Origin: Sphingomonadales bacterium
GTDB lineage: Bacteria; Pseudomonadota; Alphaproteobacteria; Sphingomonadales; Sphingomonadaceae
Length of the DNA stretch: 64,000 bases
Direction: 5' to 3'
NCBI GenBank assembly: GCA_009995225.1
Contig: JAACPW010000005.1
Coordinates: 62,001 to 126,000, forward strand
Positions within the stretch are counted from its first letter, which is position 1. Each line of letters opens with the position of its first letter. A program made the translations under genes and the position numbers. Of this stretch, positions 27,087 to 40,179 are shown in pieces. The notes below the pieces were generated by a model. That model worked only from the letters and a program-made list of their open reading frames with translations. It was not told the DNA's origin and ran no database searches.

Positions 27087-27391
27087 ATAGCAAGGCTATG
27101 CCTGACAGATGAAAGCGTCAAATTGTTTTGACACTTTTAACTGCGGTCTGGCTGATTTCTGCGTTCAGAAAGCCGTTTACGCGCACCCAACTCTCATTCG
27201 AGGCATGACAGCTTATGTGTCAAGTTGGATTGCCGAGCGATTTTGGGACGCCTCAACCCAGGCCCCTCTAGGTCCGGCTTGACCCCACCCAGACCCGCGT
27301 TTGCCTCTTTCAGACACGCGCCGACGCTATGCGATACAGGTTTTGCAGAGGAGGGGATCCGCCCGTGTCGAAATCCAACAGCGGGCGCGGC
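27087..27391. promoter_or_regulatory. bchG promoter region / ppsR 3' spacer
   Basis: This 305-nt spacer separates bchG from the upstream gene ppsR, which is also on the minus strand. It holds the PpsR-like site at 27116-27133 and a TGACA-N7-TGTCA dyad at 27206-27222, both likely within the bchG promoter. No terminator with a clear T-tract is seen after ppsR, and no gene is supported. Confidence 0.5.
27116..27133. promoter_or_regulatory. Imperfect PpsR/CrtJ site upstream of bchG
   Basis: On the minus strand this reads TGT-N12-ACG, one base off the TGT-N12-ACA consensus. It has strongly symmetrical inner bases (GTCAAA/TTTTGAC on the plus strand). It lies 30 bp from the bchG start, overlapping where the promoter should be. 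Confidence 0.55.
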
Positions 27392-28813
27392 TTATTCGTT
27401 GTCGCCCGCCAGATTGCCAAGTCCGTAGCGGTGCAGCTTGGAATAGAGGCTCTGGCGCGAAAGGCCGAGGATTTCCGCGGCCGATGCGCGATTGTCGGAG
27501 GTGTAGGACAGCGCCGCTTCGATGCACAGCCGCTCGATCAGATCGGTGCTTTCGCGCACCATATCTTTCAGGCTCATCCGTCCGACAAGTTCGGTCAACT
27601 GCTCTACCGACCGTGGGAGATCCTGCGAACCGGGTGGCAGATCGCGCAAGCGACGGCCGATCGGGCGGATCACGAACGCATAATAGCCATCTTCGCCCGA
27701 GGTGCGAACCGCCGATAATTCAACGGCTTCACCTTCTAAATCATGCCCCACTCGCAGGATCGTCGTCACATTGCGCGCCGCCCCGTGCTGATCGATCTGG
27801 CCTTCGATCAAATCAAGATCGATACCGGGACGACCGATCGATTCGGACAAATGCCGCCCGCGCAACTGATCGACGCTGGCAGCCTGCAAAAGCTCGACAA
27901 ATGCGGCATTGGCGGTGACGATTTCAAGGTTGCTGTCGGTCACGACAAAAGCGTCGGGCATCTGATCAACCAGCGCCAGAACCGGAGAGGATTCCGGCGC
28001 CGCGCGATCGCTTGCCGGAACCAGCCGCACCAGCAGAAACTGCCCGCGGTCCTGCGTGAATCCGTTGATTGTGGCCAAGACTTCGCGCGCACCGCGGGCG
28101 ATGCGGATCCGGCCCGGGCTGACCGTATCCGATACCAGCGCCGCGCCCACCAGCGACTGGATCGCGTCGTGCGAGTTTTTATCGATGAATGTCAGCAGCT
28201 TCTTGCCGGAAAGCCCGCCAATCCGCGTGCCCACCAGGGTATGCGCGGCAGGATTGGCTTCGCGGATCCGCAAGGTCCCGGCCTCGATGATCAATACAGG
28301 TTCGGTCGACCGTTCGAACAACATGCGATAACGCGCTTCGAGCTGGCGCATCCGCAGATAGTCACGCTCAAGCGACTGCTGCACCTGCAGCAGGCGCTGC
28401 TGCAGCTTCCCCGCCTCACGCAGGTCACGGCCAAAAGCGATACGATGTTCGCCGCCATTGACGCTCAATACAGAATAACGGATCGGCACATCGCCATCGC
28501 GTGACGGGTGATTGACCTGCCGCCAATGCTGCACCTCACCGCGCCGGGCGGCTGCGAGCATCTCCATGATTTTAGGGCGGCTTTCGTCTGTGACCGTCTC
28601 GATCCAGTTGGTCCCGATCATGTCCGTGAAGGTGGGAAATTCACGCGGATCGAACGCCGCATCAAGGATGGTCCCCGTGTCGTTGAGGATAAGTGTCACA
28701 TCCCCTGCGACCATCGCCAGCTTCATCGCCGCATCAGCATCAAGGGTGTCGAACAGCGCGGCCGCGTTCCCGAACGGGTGCTTGCCTTCAATGCTGTGTT
28801 TGCGTGTGAGCAT
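27392..28813 (-). CDS. ppsR: Photosynthesis repressor PpsR/CrtJ
   Basis: PpsR is the oxygen- and light-responsive repressor of bch, crt and puf genes. The 473-aa product contains PAS-like domains (roughly 30-150, 155-270 and 285-400) with a helical Q-linker rich in Gln/Leu at 135-160. It ends in a Fis-type helix-turn-helix (IEAALSYTSDNRASAAEIL, then GLSRQSLYSKLHRYGL). The redox cysteine of the HTH is present as Cys430 (ERLCIEAAL). It is the only cysteine in the protein, so the intramolecular disulfide described for Rhodobacter sphaeroides PpsR cannot form. It is 12 nt downstream of aerR in the same operon. Confidence 0.95.
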   Translation of the reverse strand: MLTRKHSIEGKHPFGNAAALFDTLDADAAMKLAMVAGDVTLILNDTGTILDAAFDPREFPTFTDMIGTNWIETVTDESRPKIMEMLAAARRGEVQHWRQVNHPSRDGDVPIRYSVLSVNGGEHRIAFGRDLREAGKLQQRLLQVQQSLERDYLRMRQLEARYRMLFERSTEPVLIIEAGTLRIREANPAAHTLVGTRIGGLSGKKLLTFIDKNSHDAIQSLVGAALVSDTVSPGRIRIARGAREVLATINGFTQDRGQFLLVRLVPASDRAAPESSPVLALVDQMPDAFVVTDSNLEIVTANAAFVELLQAASVDQLRGRHLSESIGRPGIDLDLIEGQIDQHGAARNVTTILRVGHDLEGEAVELSAVRTSGEDGYYAFVIRPIGRRLRDLPPGSQDLPRSVEQLTELVGRMSLKDMVRESTDLIERLCIEAALSYTSDNRASAAEILGLSRQSLYSKLHRYGLGNLAGDNE

Positions 28814-28825
28814 CGTCTGTCGAAT

Positions 28826-29722
28826 CTATGACGCAGTCAATTGGCGGGGCACGGTGCTCTTCAGCAAAGTGTTCGCCAATTCAAGCGCCGCCAAAGCGTC
28901 CGCTCCCGTTCCATCCGCCCCAACTTCGGCGGATAACTTAGGGTTTTCGTTGATCATGCGTCCACCAACCAGCACGACGATGTAAGGATTGGCTGACACT
29001 TTTCGCAACGCCTTGATAAGGTTGGCCAGGGAGGCGCTGGGACAGGTGCGTGCCAGCGTCAATCCGATGAGATCGAAGGGCTGTCGCGCTACCCGGTCCA
29101 GCAATTCCCGGCGCTCGGGCTTGACCAGCGCCTCGCTGCGCCAACCGCCGCGTGCAAAGACTTCCTCGATCATCAGTGTCCCGAAATTGTGCTGGTCGCC
29201 CGGCATGGGTGAAAAAAGGGCGGAATAGGGCACGCTCAGCCCACCCAGCACTGCGGGTGAACGTGCGGCAACTTCACGCATCACTTCCTGCAGACGCCAC
29301 AAACCCATTGTTACATCGAGAAAATCACACTCGTCGCTCTCCCACATTTCGCCCAGCTTGCGCGCGGCGGGGGCCAGCAGATCGAGACAGATGGTTTCGA
29401 CACTGGCGCCCTTGGTGATGAAAGCATCCACCTCTTCGAGCAGACTGGCCGCTTCGAGCCGCAGCGGAAGCACCGCAAAGCGCGAAGCATCAGCCGCCGA
29501 GATTGTGCGGACGCGGCGTGACCGGCCCTGCACTTCGGTGCTGGCGTGAGCCATCAGCAAGCGCGGAATGATTTCGCTCTCGATGATGACGTTGACCGAG
29601 TCGGGACACTCCGGACTGGGCGCTGCGCTGCGGCGCCTGACAGCCTCAAGCGGCACGGAAATGACGCCCCGCAGAACCGCCGATCCTGCACCGAACACGC
29701 TTGAAGCCTTAGACTCTGCCAT
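28826..29722 (-). CDS. aerR: Cobalamin-binding antirepressor AerR/PpaA
   Basis: AerR/PpaA is a B12-binding photosensory antirepressor that works with CrtJ/PpsR. The 298-aa product has a helical domain (KLGEMWESDECDFLDVTMGL) followed by a cobalamin-binding Rossmann domain. That domain has the cobalt-ligand motif D176-Q-H178-N-F-G and the glycine-rich strand VVLVGGRMI. It lies directly upstream of ppsR, the conserved partner position, and is divergent from bchF. An imperfect PpsR site in the shared promoter suggests feedback control. Confidence 0.92.
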   Translation of the reverse strand: MAESKASSVFGAGSAVLRGVISVPLEAVRRRSAAPSPECPDSVNVIIESEIIPRLLMAHASTEVQGRSRRVRTISAADASRFAVLPLRLEAASLLEEVDAFITKGASVETICLDLLAPAARKLGEMWESDECDFLDVTMGLWRLQEVMREVAARSPAVLGGLSVPYSALFSPMPGDQHNFGTLMIEEVFARGGWRSEALVKPERRELLDRVARQPFDLIGLTLARTCPSASLANLIKALRKVSANPYIVVLVGGRMINENPKLSAEVGADGTGADALAALELANTLLKSTVPRQLTAS

Positions 29723-29893
29723 TCGTCAGACCCTCCAAGGTCGTGCGGAGAAACCTTCCGCAGGAGGTAAAGACCGATCCAATACGACCGGCCGTGGCTC
29801 CGATCCCGAAAAGCCAACGATTTTGTCACGCACCTTTTTTGGCGTTGCAAACTCGATCTTACCTAGGATTATCCAATCGTCAACAAAACTAAA

Positions 29894-29911
29894 CGTCCAA
29901 TCTAGTTGACA
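29894..29911. promoter_or_regulatory. Imperfect PpsR/CrtJ site in the aerR-bchF divergent promoter
   Basis: Plus strand CGTCCAATCTAGTTGACA; read on the minus strand it is TGT-N12-ACG, one base off consensus. It lies 71 bp upstream of bchF and within the promoter region of aerR-ppsR, so it could control both directions. Confidence 0.6.
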
Positions 29912-29964
29912 CTCAAGTTGGAAAGCGTAATCTCTGATTCTGAGAGAAAAGGTTGACGCATCAC

Positions 29965-31823
<1,859 letters not shown>

Positions 31824-31826
31824 GCG

Positions 31827-33416
31827 ATGCAACTGGCTGTATGGACATACGAAGGCCCGCCCCATGTCGGCGCAATGCGGGTCGCAACGGCGATGGAGAA
31901 GCTTCATTACGTGCTGCACGCGCCGCAGGGTGACACCTACGCGGACCTGCTGTTCACGATGATCGAGCGGCGCGGCAAGCGCCCGCCCGTCACCTACACC
32001 ACCTTCGAAGCCCGCGATCTGGGCAAGGATACCGCCCAGATTTTCCAGGATGCTGCGCGCGAAGCGGTGGCCCGGTTCAAGCCGCAGGCGATCATCGTCG
32101 GCGCATCTTGCACCGCTGAGCTGATTCAGGATGATCCAGCGGGTCTGTCCGAAGCGATGGACCTGCCCTGCCCGGTGATCCCGCTTGAACTGCCGAGCTA
32201 TCAGCGGAAAGAAAACTGGGGCGCGTCGGAAACGTTCTACCAGATCGTTCGCACGCTTGCTGACAAGACCGTGGCGCGCGCGCCGCGCGCCAAGGAGCCT
32301 GGGGGCCGCCCTGCGCGCGTCAACATCCTCGGCCCCACCGCGCTTGGCTTCCGCCATCGCGATGATCTGGTCGAGATTCACAAGATTCTGGCTCAACTGG
32401 GCGTCGAGGTAAATCTCGTCGCTCCGCTGGGCGCCACACCGGAGGACATTACCCGGATCGGCAACGCCGACTTCAACATCGTCCTCTACCCCGAAATCGC
32501 AGATGAGGCCGCCCGCTGGCTCGAAAAGACTTTCGATCAGCCAGCAGTGCGGACCGTCCCTATCGGCGTGGGAGCTACCCGCTCCTTTATCGCCGACGTC
32601 GCCGAGCTGGCAGGTGCAGATCCCACGCCTGCCCTCGGCGACACCTCTTCCCGGATGCCTTGGTGGAGCCGGTCAGTCGATTCGACCTACCTGACCTCCA
32701 AGCGCGTCTTCATCTTCGGCGATGCAACCCATGCCGTCGCCGCTGCCCGGATCGCCCGCGAGGAACTGGGCTTCGAGGTCTGCGGATTGGGCTGTTATGC
32801 CCGCGAATTCGCCCGTGACGTCCGCGCTGAAGCCGCCCGTTGCGGAATCGAGGCCTTGATCACTGACGATCATCTCGAAGTCGAAGACGCCATTGCAGCG
32901 GCCGCGCCGGAACTGGTGCTTGGCACGCAGATGGAACGCCATATTGCCAAACGGCTCGGCATTCCCTGCGCGGTCATCAGTGCGCCGGTGCATGTGCAGG
33001 ATTTCCCCGCGCGCCACTCGCCCCAGATGGGGTTCGAAGGCGCCAACGTGATCTTCGATACCTGGGTCCACCCGCTTGTGATGGGCCTGGAAGAACACCT
33101 TTTGACCATGTTCCGCGACGATTTTGAGTTCTCCGACGAAGCAGGCGCATCGCACCATGCGGCCCACTCACCCCGCAAAGCAGCGGTGCATGACCTGTCC
33201 GAAGCGCCGGTCGAAGAGATTCCTGTCATGGCTATGGCAATGGGTGATGACGACGCGTCACTCTGGACCGCCGAGGCCGAACGCGAACTGAAGAAGATAC
33301 CCTTCTTTGTGCGCGGCAAGGCACGCCGAAATACCGAAAGCTTTGCCGCAGCCGAAGGGCGCACGCAGATCGACCTTGAAACCCTCTATGATGCCAAGGC
33401 TTATCATGCACGGTAA
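31827..33416 (+). CDS. bchB: Light-independent protochlorophyllide reductase subunit B (BchB)
   Basis: BchB is the NifK-like DPOR subunit. The 529-aa product has Asp36 ([10 protein letters not shown]), the unusual aspartate ligand of the NB 4Fe-4S cluster in this family. It also has [15 protein letters not shown], the catalytic-domain segment [13 protein letters not shown], and a C-terminal helix-rich domain ([19 protein letters not shown]) typical of BchB. The start ATG is 31827. The end overlaps bchH by 11 nt. Confidence 0.97.
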   Translation: MQLAVWTYEGPPHVGAMRVATAMEKLHYVLHAPQGDTYADLLFTMIERRGKRPPVTYTTFEARDLGKDTAQIFQDAAREAVARFKPQAIIVGASCTAELIQDDPAGLSEAMDLPCPVIPLELPSYQRKENWGASETFYQIVRTLADKTVARAPRAKEPGGRPARVNILGPTALGFRHRDDLVEIHKILAQLGVEVNLVAPLGATPEDITRIGNADFNIVLYPEIADEAARWLEKTFDQPAVRTVPIGVGATRSFIADVAELAGADPTPALGDTSSRMPWWSRSVDSTYLTSKRVFIFGDATHAVAAARIAREELGFEVCGLGCYAREFARDVRAEAARCGIEALITDDHLEVEDAIAAAAPELVLGTQMERHIAKRLGIPCAVISAPVHVQDFPARHSPQMGFEGANVIFDTWVHPLVMGLEEHLLTMFRDDFEFSDEAGASHHAAHSPRKAAVHDLSEAPVEEIPVMAMAMGDDDASLWTAEAERELKKIPFFVRGKARRNTESFAAAEGRTQIDLETLYDAKAYHAR

Positions 33417-36400
33417 TGTCGTCTCGGCCTCCTCGGTGGATCCGCACGCACCCGTTCGTGTGGTGATCGTCACGCTCGACAACCATCTCAAGGGTGCGGT
33501 CGACCGGGCCGATGAGGCACTGGCGCCCGATGGTATCGACATCAGCCTGTTTGCTGCATCCGAATGGACTGATGCAGGCGAGCTGGAAAAAGCCAAAGCT
33601 GCAATTGCCGAAGCGGACTTCGTCATTGCGACGATGTTGTTCCTTGACGATCATATTCGCGCCATCCTGCCCTCGCTCGAAGCGCGGCGCGAAGCCTGCG
33701 ATGCGATGGTGTGCCTGATGTCGGCGGGCGAAGTGGTCAAGCTCACCCGGATGGGCAATTACCGCATGGACGCTCCTGCCAAGGGGCCCCTCGCATTGCT
33801 CAAGAAGCTGCGCGGAAGCGCGGGCAAGGATGGCAAGCCTGCCAGCAATTCAGGCGCCGGGCAGATGAAGATGCTGCGCCGCCTGCCCAAGCTGCTGAAA
33901 TTTATTCCCGGCACCGCGCAGGATGTGCGCGCCTATTTCCTTACCATGCAATATTGGCTGGCCGGTTCGGACGAAAACGTGGTCGCCATGGTGCGTTCGC
34001 TGATCGACCGTTATGCCGCTGGGGAACGCATGTATCGCCGCGGCATCACCAAAGCCGATGCACCGCTCGAATATCCCGAAACCGGGGTTTACCACCCGCG
34101 CACCCCGCAGCGCATGTCGGAAAGCCTGCGCCTGCTTCCGCTTGAAGAAGGCCGCCAGGGCACCGTTGGGCTGATCCTGCTACGTTCTTACCTGCTGGGT
34201 CGCGACTGCGCGCATTATGATGGCGCGATTGCCGCTTTTGAAGCCGCTGGCCTGAAGGTCGTCCCGGTATTCGCCAGCGGCCTGGATGCGCGCCCTGCCA
34301 TCGAAGCCTTTTTTATCGACCGCGATGGCAAGCCCACGGTGGACGCCATCGTCAATCTCACCGGCTTCTCGCTGGTCGGTGGCCCGGCCTACAGCGATGC
34401 GCAGGCGGCGCGCGAGATTCTGGGTAAGCTCGATCTGCCCTACCTTGCCGCTCATGCGATCGAATTCCAGACGATCGAGGAATGGGCGCTGCGTCCGCAA
34501 GGCCTGCTCCCGCTCGAATCCACCATGATGGTCGCCATGCCCGAACTTGACGGTTCGACCGTGCCGAGCGTGTTTGGCGGCCGTGCCGGAGCATCGGGCG
34601 AAGGTTGCAATGGCTGTGATCGCAAGTGCGGCCGGCCCGCGTCGCACAAGGCCCGCCCGATGCAGGCCTGCCCGGAACGGGCCGAGGCACTGGCCGCGCG
34701 CACGGTCAAGCTGATCCAGCTGCGCCGCAGCGAACGCGCACAGCGCAAGCTCGCCATCGTGGTCTTCAACTTCCCGCCCAATGCCGGCGCCACCGGCACC
34801 GCCGCTTTCATGGCGGTGCATGAATCCCTCTACGCAACGCTCGAACGGCTTGCCGCTGACGGTTACAGTGTGGATGTGCCCGAAAGCCTCGATGCGATGC
34901 GCGATGCGCTGCTTAAGGGAAATTCTGAACGTTACGGCACCGATGCCAATATCGCCCACCGCATTCCGGCCGACGATCACGTGCGGCGCGAACCGCATCT
35001 GGCCGAAATCGAAGCCGCCTGGGGCCCGGCTCCCGGCAAGCAACTGACCGATGGCGGCAATATCCTGATCCAGGGTGCGCAATTCGGCAATGTCTTCGTC
35101 GGCGTGCAGCCCACGTTCGGTTATGAAGGCGATCCGATGCGCCTATTGTTTGAAGGCACATTCAGCCCGACCCACGCCTTCAGCGCATTCTACCGCTGGA
35201 TCCGCGAAGATTTCGGCGCCCACGCAATCCTGCATTTTGGCACGCACGGCGCGCTCGAGTTCATGCCGGGCAAGCAGGCGGGAATGTCCGGCAAGTGCTG
35301 GCCCGACCGGTTGATCGGCGATGTGCCCAATTTCTATCTCTATGCTGCCAACAATCCGTCAGAAGGCATGCTGGCAAAACGCCGTTCGGGTGCGACACTG
35401 GTCAGCTATCTCACACCGCCGCTGGCACAGGCCGGGCTCTACAAGGGCTTGGTTGAGCTGAAAGTAAGTGTCGAACGCTGGCGCACCACGATTGACGATG
35501 CCGATCATGCGATGGAACGGGCCGAACTGGCAGAGCTGATTGCCGACCAGTGCGGCCTGCTCGATATCAAATATGCCGACATCGGCGATCTGCCTGCGCA
35601 GCTTTATGAGATCGAAGCCTCGCTTATTCCACATGGCCTGCATGTGCTGGGGCGTAACCCCGAAGGCATCGAACGCGAAGACATGCTCGATGCGATGATG
35701 GACGCCGCCAGCTTTGGCGATGTGCCGGGCGACCGCGAAGCCTTGGGCGCCAAGCTCGATTCCTCGGACGAAATGTGGTCACTGATCCATGCACTGGACG
35801 GCGGCTATGTTCAGCCGGCACCCGGCGGTGATGTGGTGGTGAATTCGGATGTTCTGCCCACGGGCCGCAATATCCACGGGTTTGATCCGTTTCTGATGCC
35901 GTCGCTTTACGCCTGCCGGATCGGCAGTGAGCAGGCGCAGCAGCTGATCGCCCGCCACGTGAACGGCGGCGAACCCTTCCCCGAAAACATCGCCATGGTG
36001 TTGTGGGGCACGGACAACATGAAGTCCGAAGGCGTGCAGATCGCCCAGGCCATGACGCTGATGGGCGCCCGCCCCCGGCGCGACAGCTATGGCCGCCTAT
36101 GCGGGGCAGAACTGATCGCGCTCGAGCAGCTCGGCCGTCCGCGCATTGATGTGGTGATGACGCTTTCGGGCATCTTCCGCGATCTGCTGCCGATGCAGAC
36201 CCGGATGCTGGCAGAAGCGGCTCTGCTCGCCAGTCAGGCTGATGAAACGCCTGAAGCCAATTTCGTGCGCAAGCACACGTTAGAGCTGATGGAAAAGCAC
36301 GGCTGTGATCTGGAAACGGCAGCCTTGCGGGTCTTCTCCAATGCCGAGGGTGCTTACGGCGCCAACGTCAACCAGATGATCGAAGGCGGCGTGTGGGCCG

Positions 36401-37050
36401 ATCCCGATGAACTCGCCAACGCGTTCGAGATCAACAAGGGCTTTGCTTACGGGGTTAGCGGAAAGCCGGTGCAGCAGCGCGAATTGCTGCAAAGCGCGCT
36501 TTCCACCGTCGATTTTACCTATCAGAACCTCGAAAGCGTTGAACTCGGCATCAACGATGTCGACCAGTATGTCGACGGTCTTGGCGGCGTGACCCGTTCG
36601 GTCGCACGGGCCAAAGGCGTCGAAACCCCGGTTTATATCCTCGACGCGACCCGCGGCAGCACCAAGGTGCGCACGCTGGGCGAACAGATCGATCTGGAAA
36701 CCCGCACCCGCACGCTGAACCCCAAATGGTTCGAAGGACTGCTGGAACACGGCTACGAAGGCGTTCGCCAGATCGAAGGCCATGTCACCAGCACGCTGGG
36801 CTGGTCGGCCACCACCGGGCAGGTCGCCCCATGGGTCTATCAGAAGATTTCCGAGACATTCGTGCTCGACGAAGTGATGCGCCGCCGCCTGTCGGACCTC
36901 AATCCGAAAAGCGCCGGGCGTGTGGCGAACCGCCTGCTGGAAGCCTGTGACCGCAACCTGTGGTCGCCGGACGAAGCCACCCTCGCCGCCTTGCGCGAAG
37001 CGAGCGATGAACTCGAGGACCGCCTTGAAGGCGTGTTCGCGGGCGAATGA
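33406..37050 (+). CDS. bchH: Magnesium chelatase subunit H (BchH)
   Basis: BchH is the porphyrin-binding catalytic subunit of Mg-chelatase, a CobN-like protein. The 1214-aa length is normal for the family. ATG 33406 is chosen because ccaagg lies 6-9 nt upstream; ATG 33388 and 33391 are in frame but deeper inside bchB. Recognisable blocks include [35 protein letters not shown] and [13 protein letters not shown]. The central cysteine cluster ([13 protein letters not shown]) may bind an Fe-S cluster, as proposed for some homologues. It belongs to the bchF-lhaA unit, 19 nt before bchL. Confidence 0.97.
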   Translation: MHGNVVSASSVDPHAPVRVVIVTLDNHLKGAVDRADEALAPDGIDISLFAASEWTDAGELEKAKAAIAEADFVIATMLFLDDHIRAILPSLEARREACDAMVCLMSAGEVVKLTRMGNYRMDAPAKGPLALLKKLRGSAGKDGKPASNSGAGQMKMLRRLPKLLKFIPGTAQDVRAYFLTMQYWLAGSDENVVAMVRSLIDRYAAGERMYRRGITKADAPLEYPETGVYHPRTPQRMSESLRLLPLEEGRQGTVGLILLRSYLLGRDCAHYDGAIAAFEAAGLKVVPVFASGLDARPAIEAFFIDRDGKPTVDAIVNLTGFSLVGGPAYSDAQAAREILGKLDLPYLAAHAIEFQTIEEWALRPQGLLPLESTMMVAMPELDGSTVPSVFGGRAGASGEGCNGCDRKCGRPASHKARPMQACPERAEALAARTVKLIQLRRSERAQRKLAIVVFNFPPNAGATGTAAFMAVHESLYATLERLAADGYSVDVPESLDAMRDALLKGNSERYGTDANIAHRIPADDHVRREPHLAEIEAAWGPAPGKQLTDGGNILIQGAQFGNVFVGVQPTFGYEGDPMRLLFEGTFSPTHAFSAFYRWIREDFGAHAILHFGTHGALEFMPGKQAGMSGKCWPDRLIGDVPNFYLYAANNPSEGMLAKRRSGATLVSYLTPPLAQAGLYKGLVELKVSVERWRTTIDDADHAMERAELAELIADQCGLLDIKYADIGDLPAQLYEIEASLIPHGLHVLGRNPEGIEREDMLDAMMDAASFGDVPGDREALGAKLDSSDEMWSLIHALDGGYVQPAPGGDVVVNSDVLPTGRNIHGFDPFLMPSLYACRIGSEQAQQLIARHVNGGEPFPENIAMVLWGTDNMKSEGVQIAQAMTLMGARPRRDSYGRLCGAELIALEQLGRPRIDVVMTLSGIFRDLLPMQTRMLAEAALLASQADETPEANFVRKHTLELMEKHGCDLETAALRVFSNAEGAYGANVNQMIEGGVWADPDELANAFEINKGFAYGVSGKPVQQRELLQSALSTVDFTYQNLESVELGINDVDQYVDGLGGVTRSVARAKGVETPVYILDATRGSTKVRTLGEQIDLETRTRTLNPKWFEGLLEHGYEGVRQIEGHVTSTLGWSATTGQVAPWVYQKISETFVLDEVMRRRLSDLNPKSAGRVANRLLEACDRNLWSPDEATLAALREASDELEDRLEGVFAGE

Positions 37051-37063
37051 TTAAAAGGGATAA

Positions 37064-37965
<902 letters not shown>

Positions 37966-37966
<1 letters not shown>

Positions 37967-38670
37967 TGGCGAGCCGCAATTTCTCCGAATATGATGACCG
38001 CCGCGAGGCGCTGGCGACCTATTTCGACAGCACCGCACGCCAGGCGTGGATCGACCTCACCTCCGATACGAAGGTCAGCGGCATCCGCGCAACTGTGCGC
38101 GCCGGTCGTGATGCCATGCGCGCCAACCTGATGGGCTGGTTGCCGACAGACCTGCGCCGCACCAAGCTGCTGGATGCAGGTTGCGGCACCGGCTCGTTAG
38201 CCGTCGCGGCCGCCTGCCGGGGCGCAGAAGTCACCGGGATCGACGTTGCCGCTGGCCTCGTCGAAGTCGCGCGCGAACGCACCCCCTCCTTCATCGGTCA
38301 TGGCCGCATCCACTGGTGCAGCGGCGATATGCTCGATCCTTCGCTGGGGACATTTGCGCATGTGGTGGCGATGGATTCGCTGATCCACTACCAGCCCGAT
38401 GACCTCGTCGACGCCCTCAGCCAGCTGGCACAGCGCACGACCAAAAGCATCCTGTTCACCTTCGCCCCGCGCACCAGGTTGCTGACCGCGATGCATGAAG
38501 TGGGCAAATTCTTCCCCAAGTCGGACCGTTCGCCCGCAATCGTGCCCACGGCCGAAAGTGATTTGCGCGAACGGCTAAGCCACCTTTCGGGCTGGAGCAT
38601 CGGCCGCACACAGCGCATCAAGTCGGGGTTCTACACCTCGCAGGCGCTCGAACTGGTGAGGCACGGATGA
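37966..38670 (+). CDS. bchM: Mg-protoporphyrin IX methyltransferase (BchM)
   Basis: BchM transfers methyl from SAM to the ring C propionate of Mg-protoporphyrin IX, the step after Mg-chelatase and before AcsF. The 234-aa product has the SAM motif LLDAGCGTGSLAVAA at about residues 68-82, then VTGIDVAAGLVEVAR. The C-terminal FYTSQALELVR is typical of BchM. It starts in the bchL stop (TAATG) and overlaps lhaA (ATGA). Confidence 0.96.
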
Positions 38671-40106
38671 CGACGCCTCCTCGCCTGCCCAAACCGCACT
38701 GGACCACGCTGGTTTTCCAGCTGCTTCCGTTTGCGGACGCGGCGAGCGTGGATCTCCCGCTTTCGCGCCTGCTGCGCCTTGCGCTGTTCCAATTCAGCGT
38801 GGGCATGGCGATGGTGCTGCTCAACGGCACGTTGAACCGGGTAATGGTCGTCGAGCTCGGCACGCCGACCTGGCTGGTTGCGCTCCTGATCGCGGTGCCG
38901 CTGCTTGCCGCGCCGTTCCGGGCGCTGATCGGGCACAAGTCCGATACGCACCGCTCGGTGCTGGGCTGGCGCCGGGTGCCCTATATCTGGTTCGGGACGC
39001 TGATGCAGTTCGGTGGGTTGGCCATCATGCCGTTCGCCTTGTTGCTGCTGGCGATACCTGATCGGTTCGAGCTAGGCCTCGTCGCCGCAACCTTTGCGTT
39101 TCTGCTGACGGGTGTCGGCATCCATGTCACCCAGACCGCCGGACTTGCGCTGGCGACCGACCTTGCGCCAGAAGACAAGCGCCCGCGCGCTGTTGCACTT
39201 CTTTATGTGATGCTGCTGGTCGGCATGATGTTTTCCGCCTTCGTGATCGGCGGCGTGCTGTCCGATTATTCGGCAACCAAGCTGGTTCAGGTGATCCAGG
39301 GCTGCGCGCTGTTGACAATCATCCTCAACGTCACGGCGCTGTGGAAGCAGGAGGCACGCAATACCCTCGTCACCGCACCTGATCGCGAAACAGCGAACTT
39401 TCGGGATATCTGGAAGGCCTTCGTGACCGACGGCCGCAACACACGTCTGCTGATCGCGATCGGCATCGGTGCCGCTGGCTTTGCGATGCAGGATGCCTTG
39501 CTTGAACCTTATGGCGGCGAAATTCTCGGCCTGTCTGTTGGCGCGACCACCGGATTGACCGGCGCGTGGGCGCTGGGCTCGCTGTGCGGCTTCATGCTTT
39601 CGGGCCGGGCCCTCGCGCGGGGCTGGGATCCGCTCAGGCTCGCAGGCGCAGGCCTGGTGGTGGGTGTCAACGCCTTCCTGCTGGTGCTGTTCGCTGGCCC
39701 GTTCGGTTCGCCGCTGATGCTTTATGCCGGGGCGTTGACGATCGGAGTGGGCCTCGGCCTGTTCTCGGTTGGCACCTTGATGGAGGCGATGAGCCTTGCA
39801 CGCAATCAGACAGCCGGTCTTGCGCTGGGCGCATGGGGCGCGGTGCAAGCAACCTGTGCGGGCCTCGGCATCGCCATTGGCGGCCTGATGCGTGACGGCA
39901 TTGCCGCACTGCTGCAAAGCGGCGAACCCGCTGCCAGCATGGCCATGCGCGCCACGGGATATGGCGCTGTCTACATCTTCGAGATTGCGTTGTTGCTGAT
40001 CGGACTTGCCGCAATTGGCCCCTTGGTGGGCCATCAAAGACGCCGCCGGGACGAAGCCGAAGACCTGCTCGGCAAGCCGTTTGGCCTTACAGAGTTTCCG
40101 ACATGA
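38667..40106 (+). CDS. lhaA: LH1 assembly protein LhaA (PucC family)
   Basis: LhaA is a 479-aa, 12-helix major-facilitator-like protein needed for efficient LH1 assembly and probably pigment delivery. Family blocks are VLLNGTLNRVMVVELGTPTW, FRALIGHKSDTHRSVLGWRR and QDALLEPYGGEILGLSV. It overlaps bchM at its start and precedes puhA, the conserved lhaA-puhA arrangement. A paralogue lies at 24.8-26.1 kb. A 6-bp CCCGGC/GCCGGG hairpin (40136-40156) sits between it and puhA. Confidence 0.94.
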   Translation: MTTPPRLPKPHWTTLVFQLLPFADAASVDLPLSRLLRLALFQFSVGMAMVLLNGTLNRVMVVELGTPTWLVALLIAVPLLAAPFRALIGHKSDTHRSVLGWRRVPYIWFGTLMQFGGLAIMPFALLLLAIPDRFELGLVAATFAFLLTGVGIHVTQTAGLALATDLAPEDKRPRAVALLYVMLLVGMMFSAFVIGGVLSDYSATKLVQVIQGCALLTIILNVTALWKQEARNTLVTAPDRETANFRDIWKAFVTDGRNTRLLIAIGIGAAGFAMQDALLEPYGGEILGLSVGATTGLTGAWALGSLCGFMLSGRALARGWDPLRLAGAGLVVGVNAFLLVLFAGPFGSPLMLYAGALTIGVGLGLFSVGTLMEAMSLARNQTAGLALGAWGAVQATCAGLGIAIGGLMRDGIAALLQSGEPAASMAMRATGYGAVYIFEIALLLIGLAAIGPLVGHQRRRRDEAEDLLGKPFGLTEFPT

Positions 40107-40179
40107 TGAATTGTGCCCGCCTGTACCTTCCTTTGCCCGGCTCCGCCTCGGCCGGGGTGCTCCTTGAGAGGAATATGAA

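Noticed and set aside
27225-27428. 67-codon plus-strand frame in the bchG-ppsR spacer
   Set aside because: It has no RBS or recognisable fold and overlaps the 3' end of ppsR.
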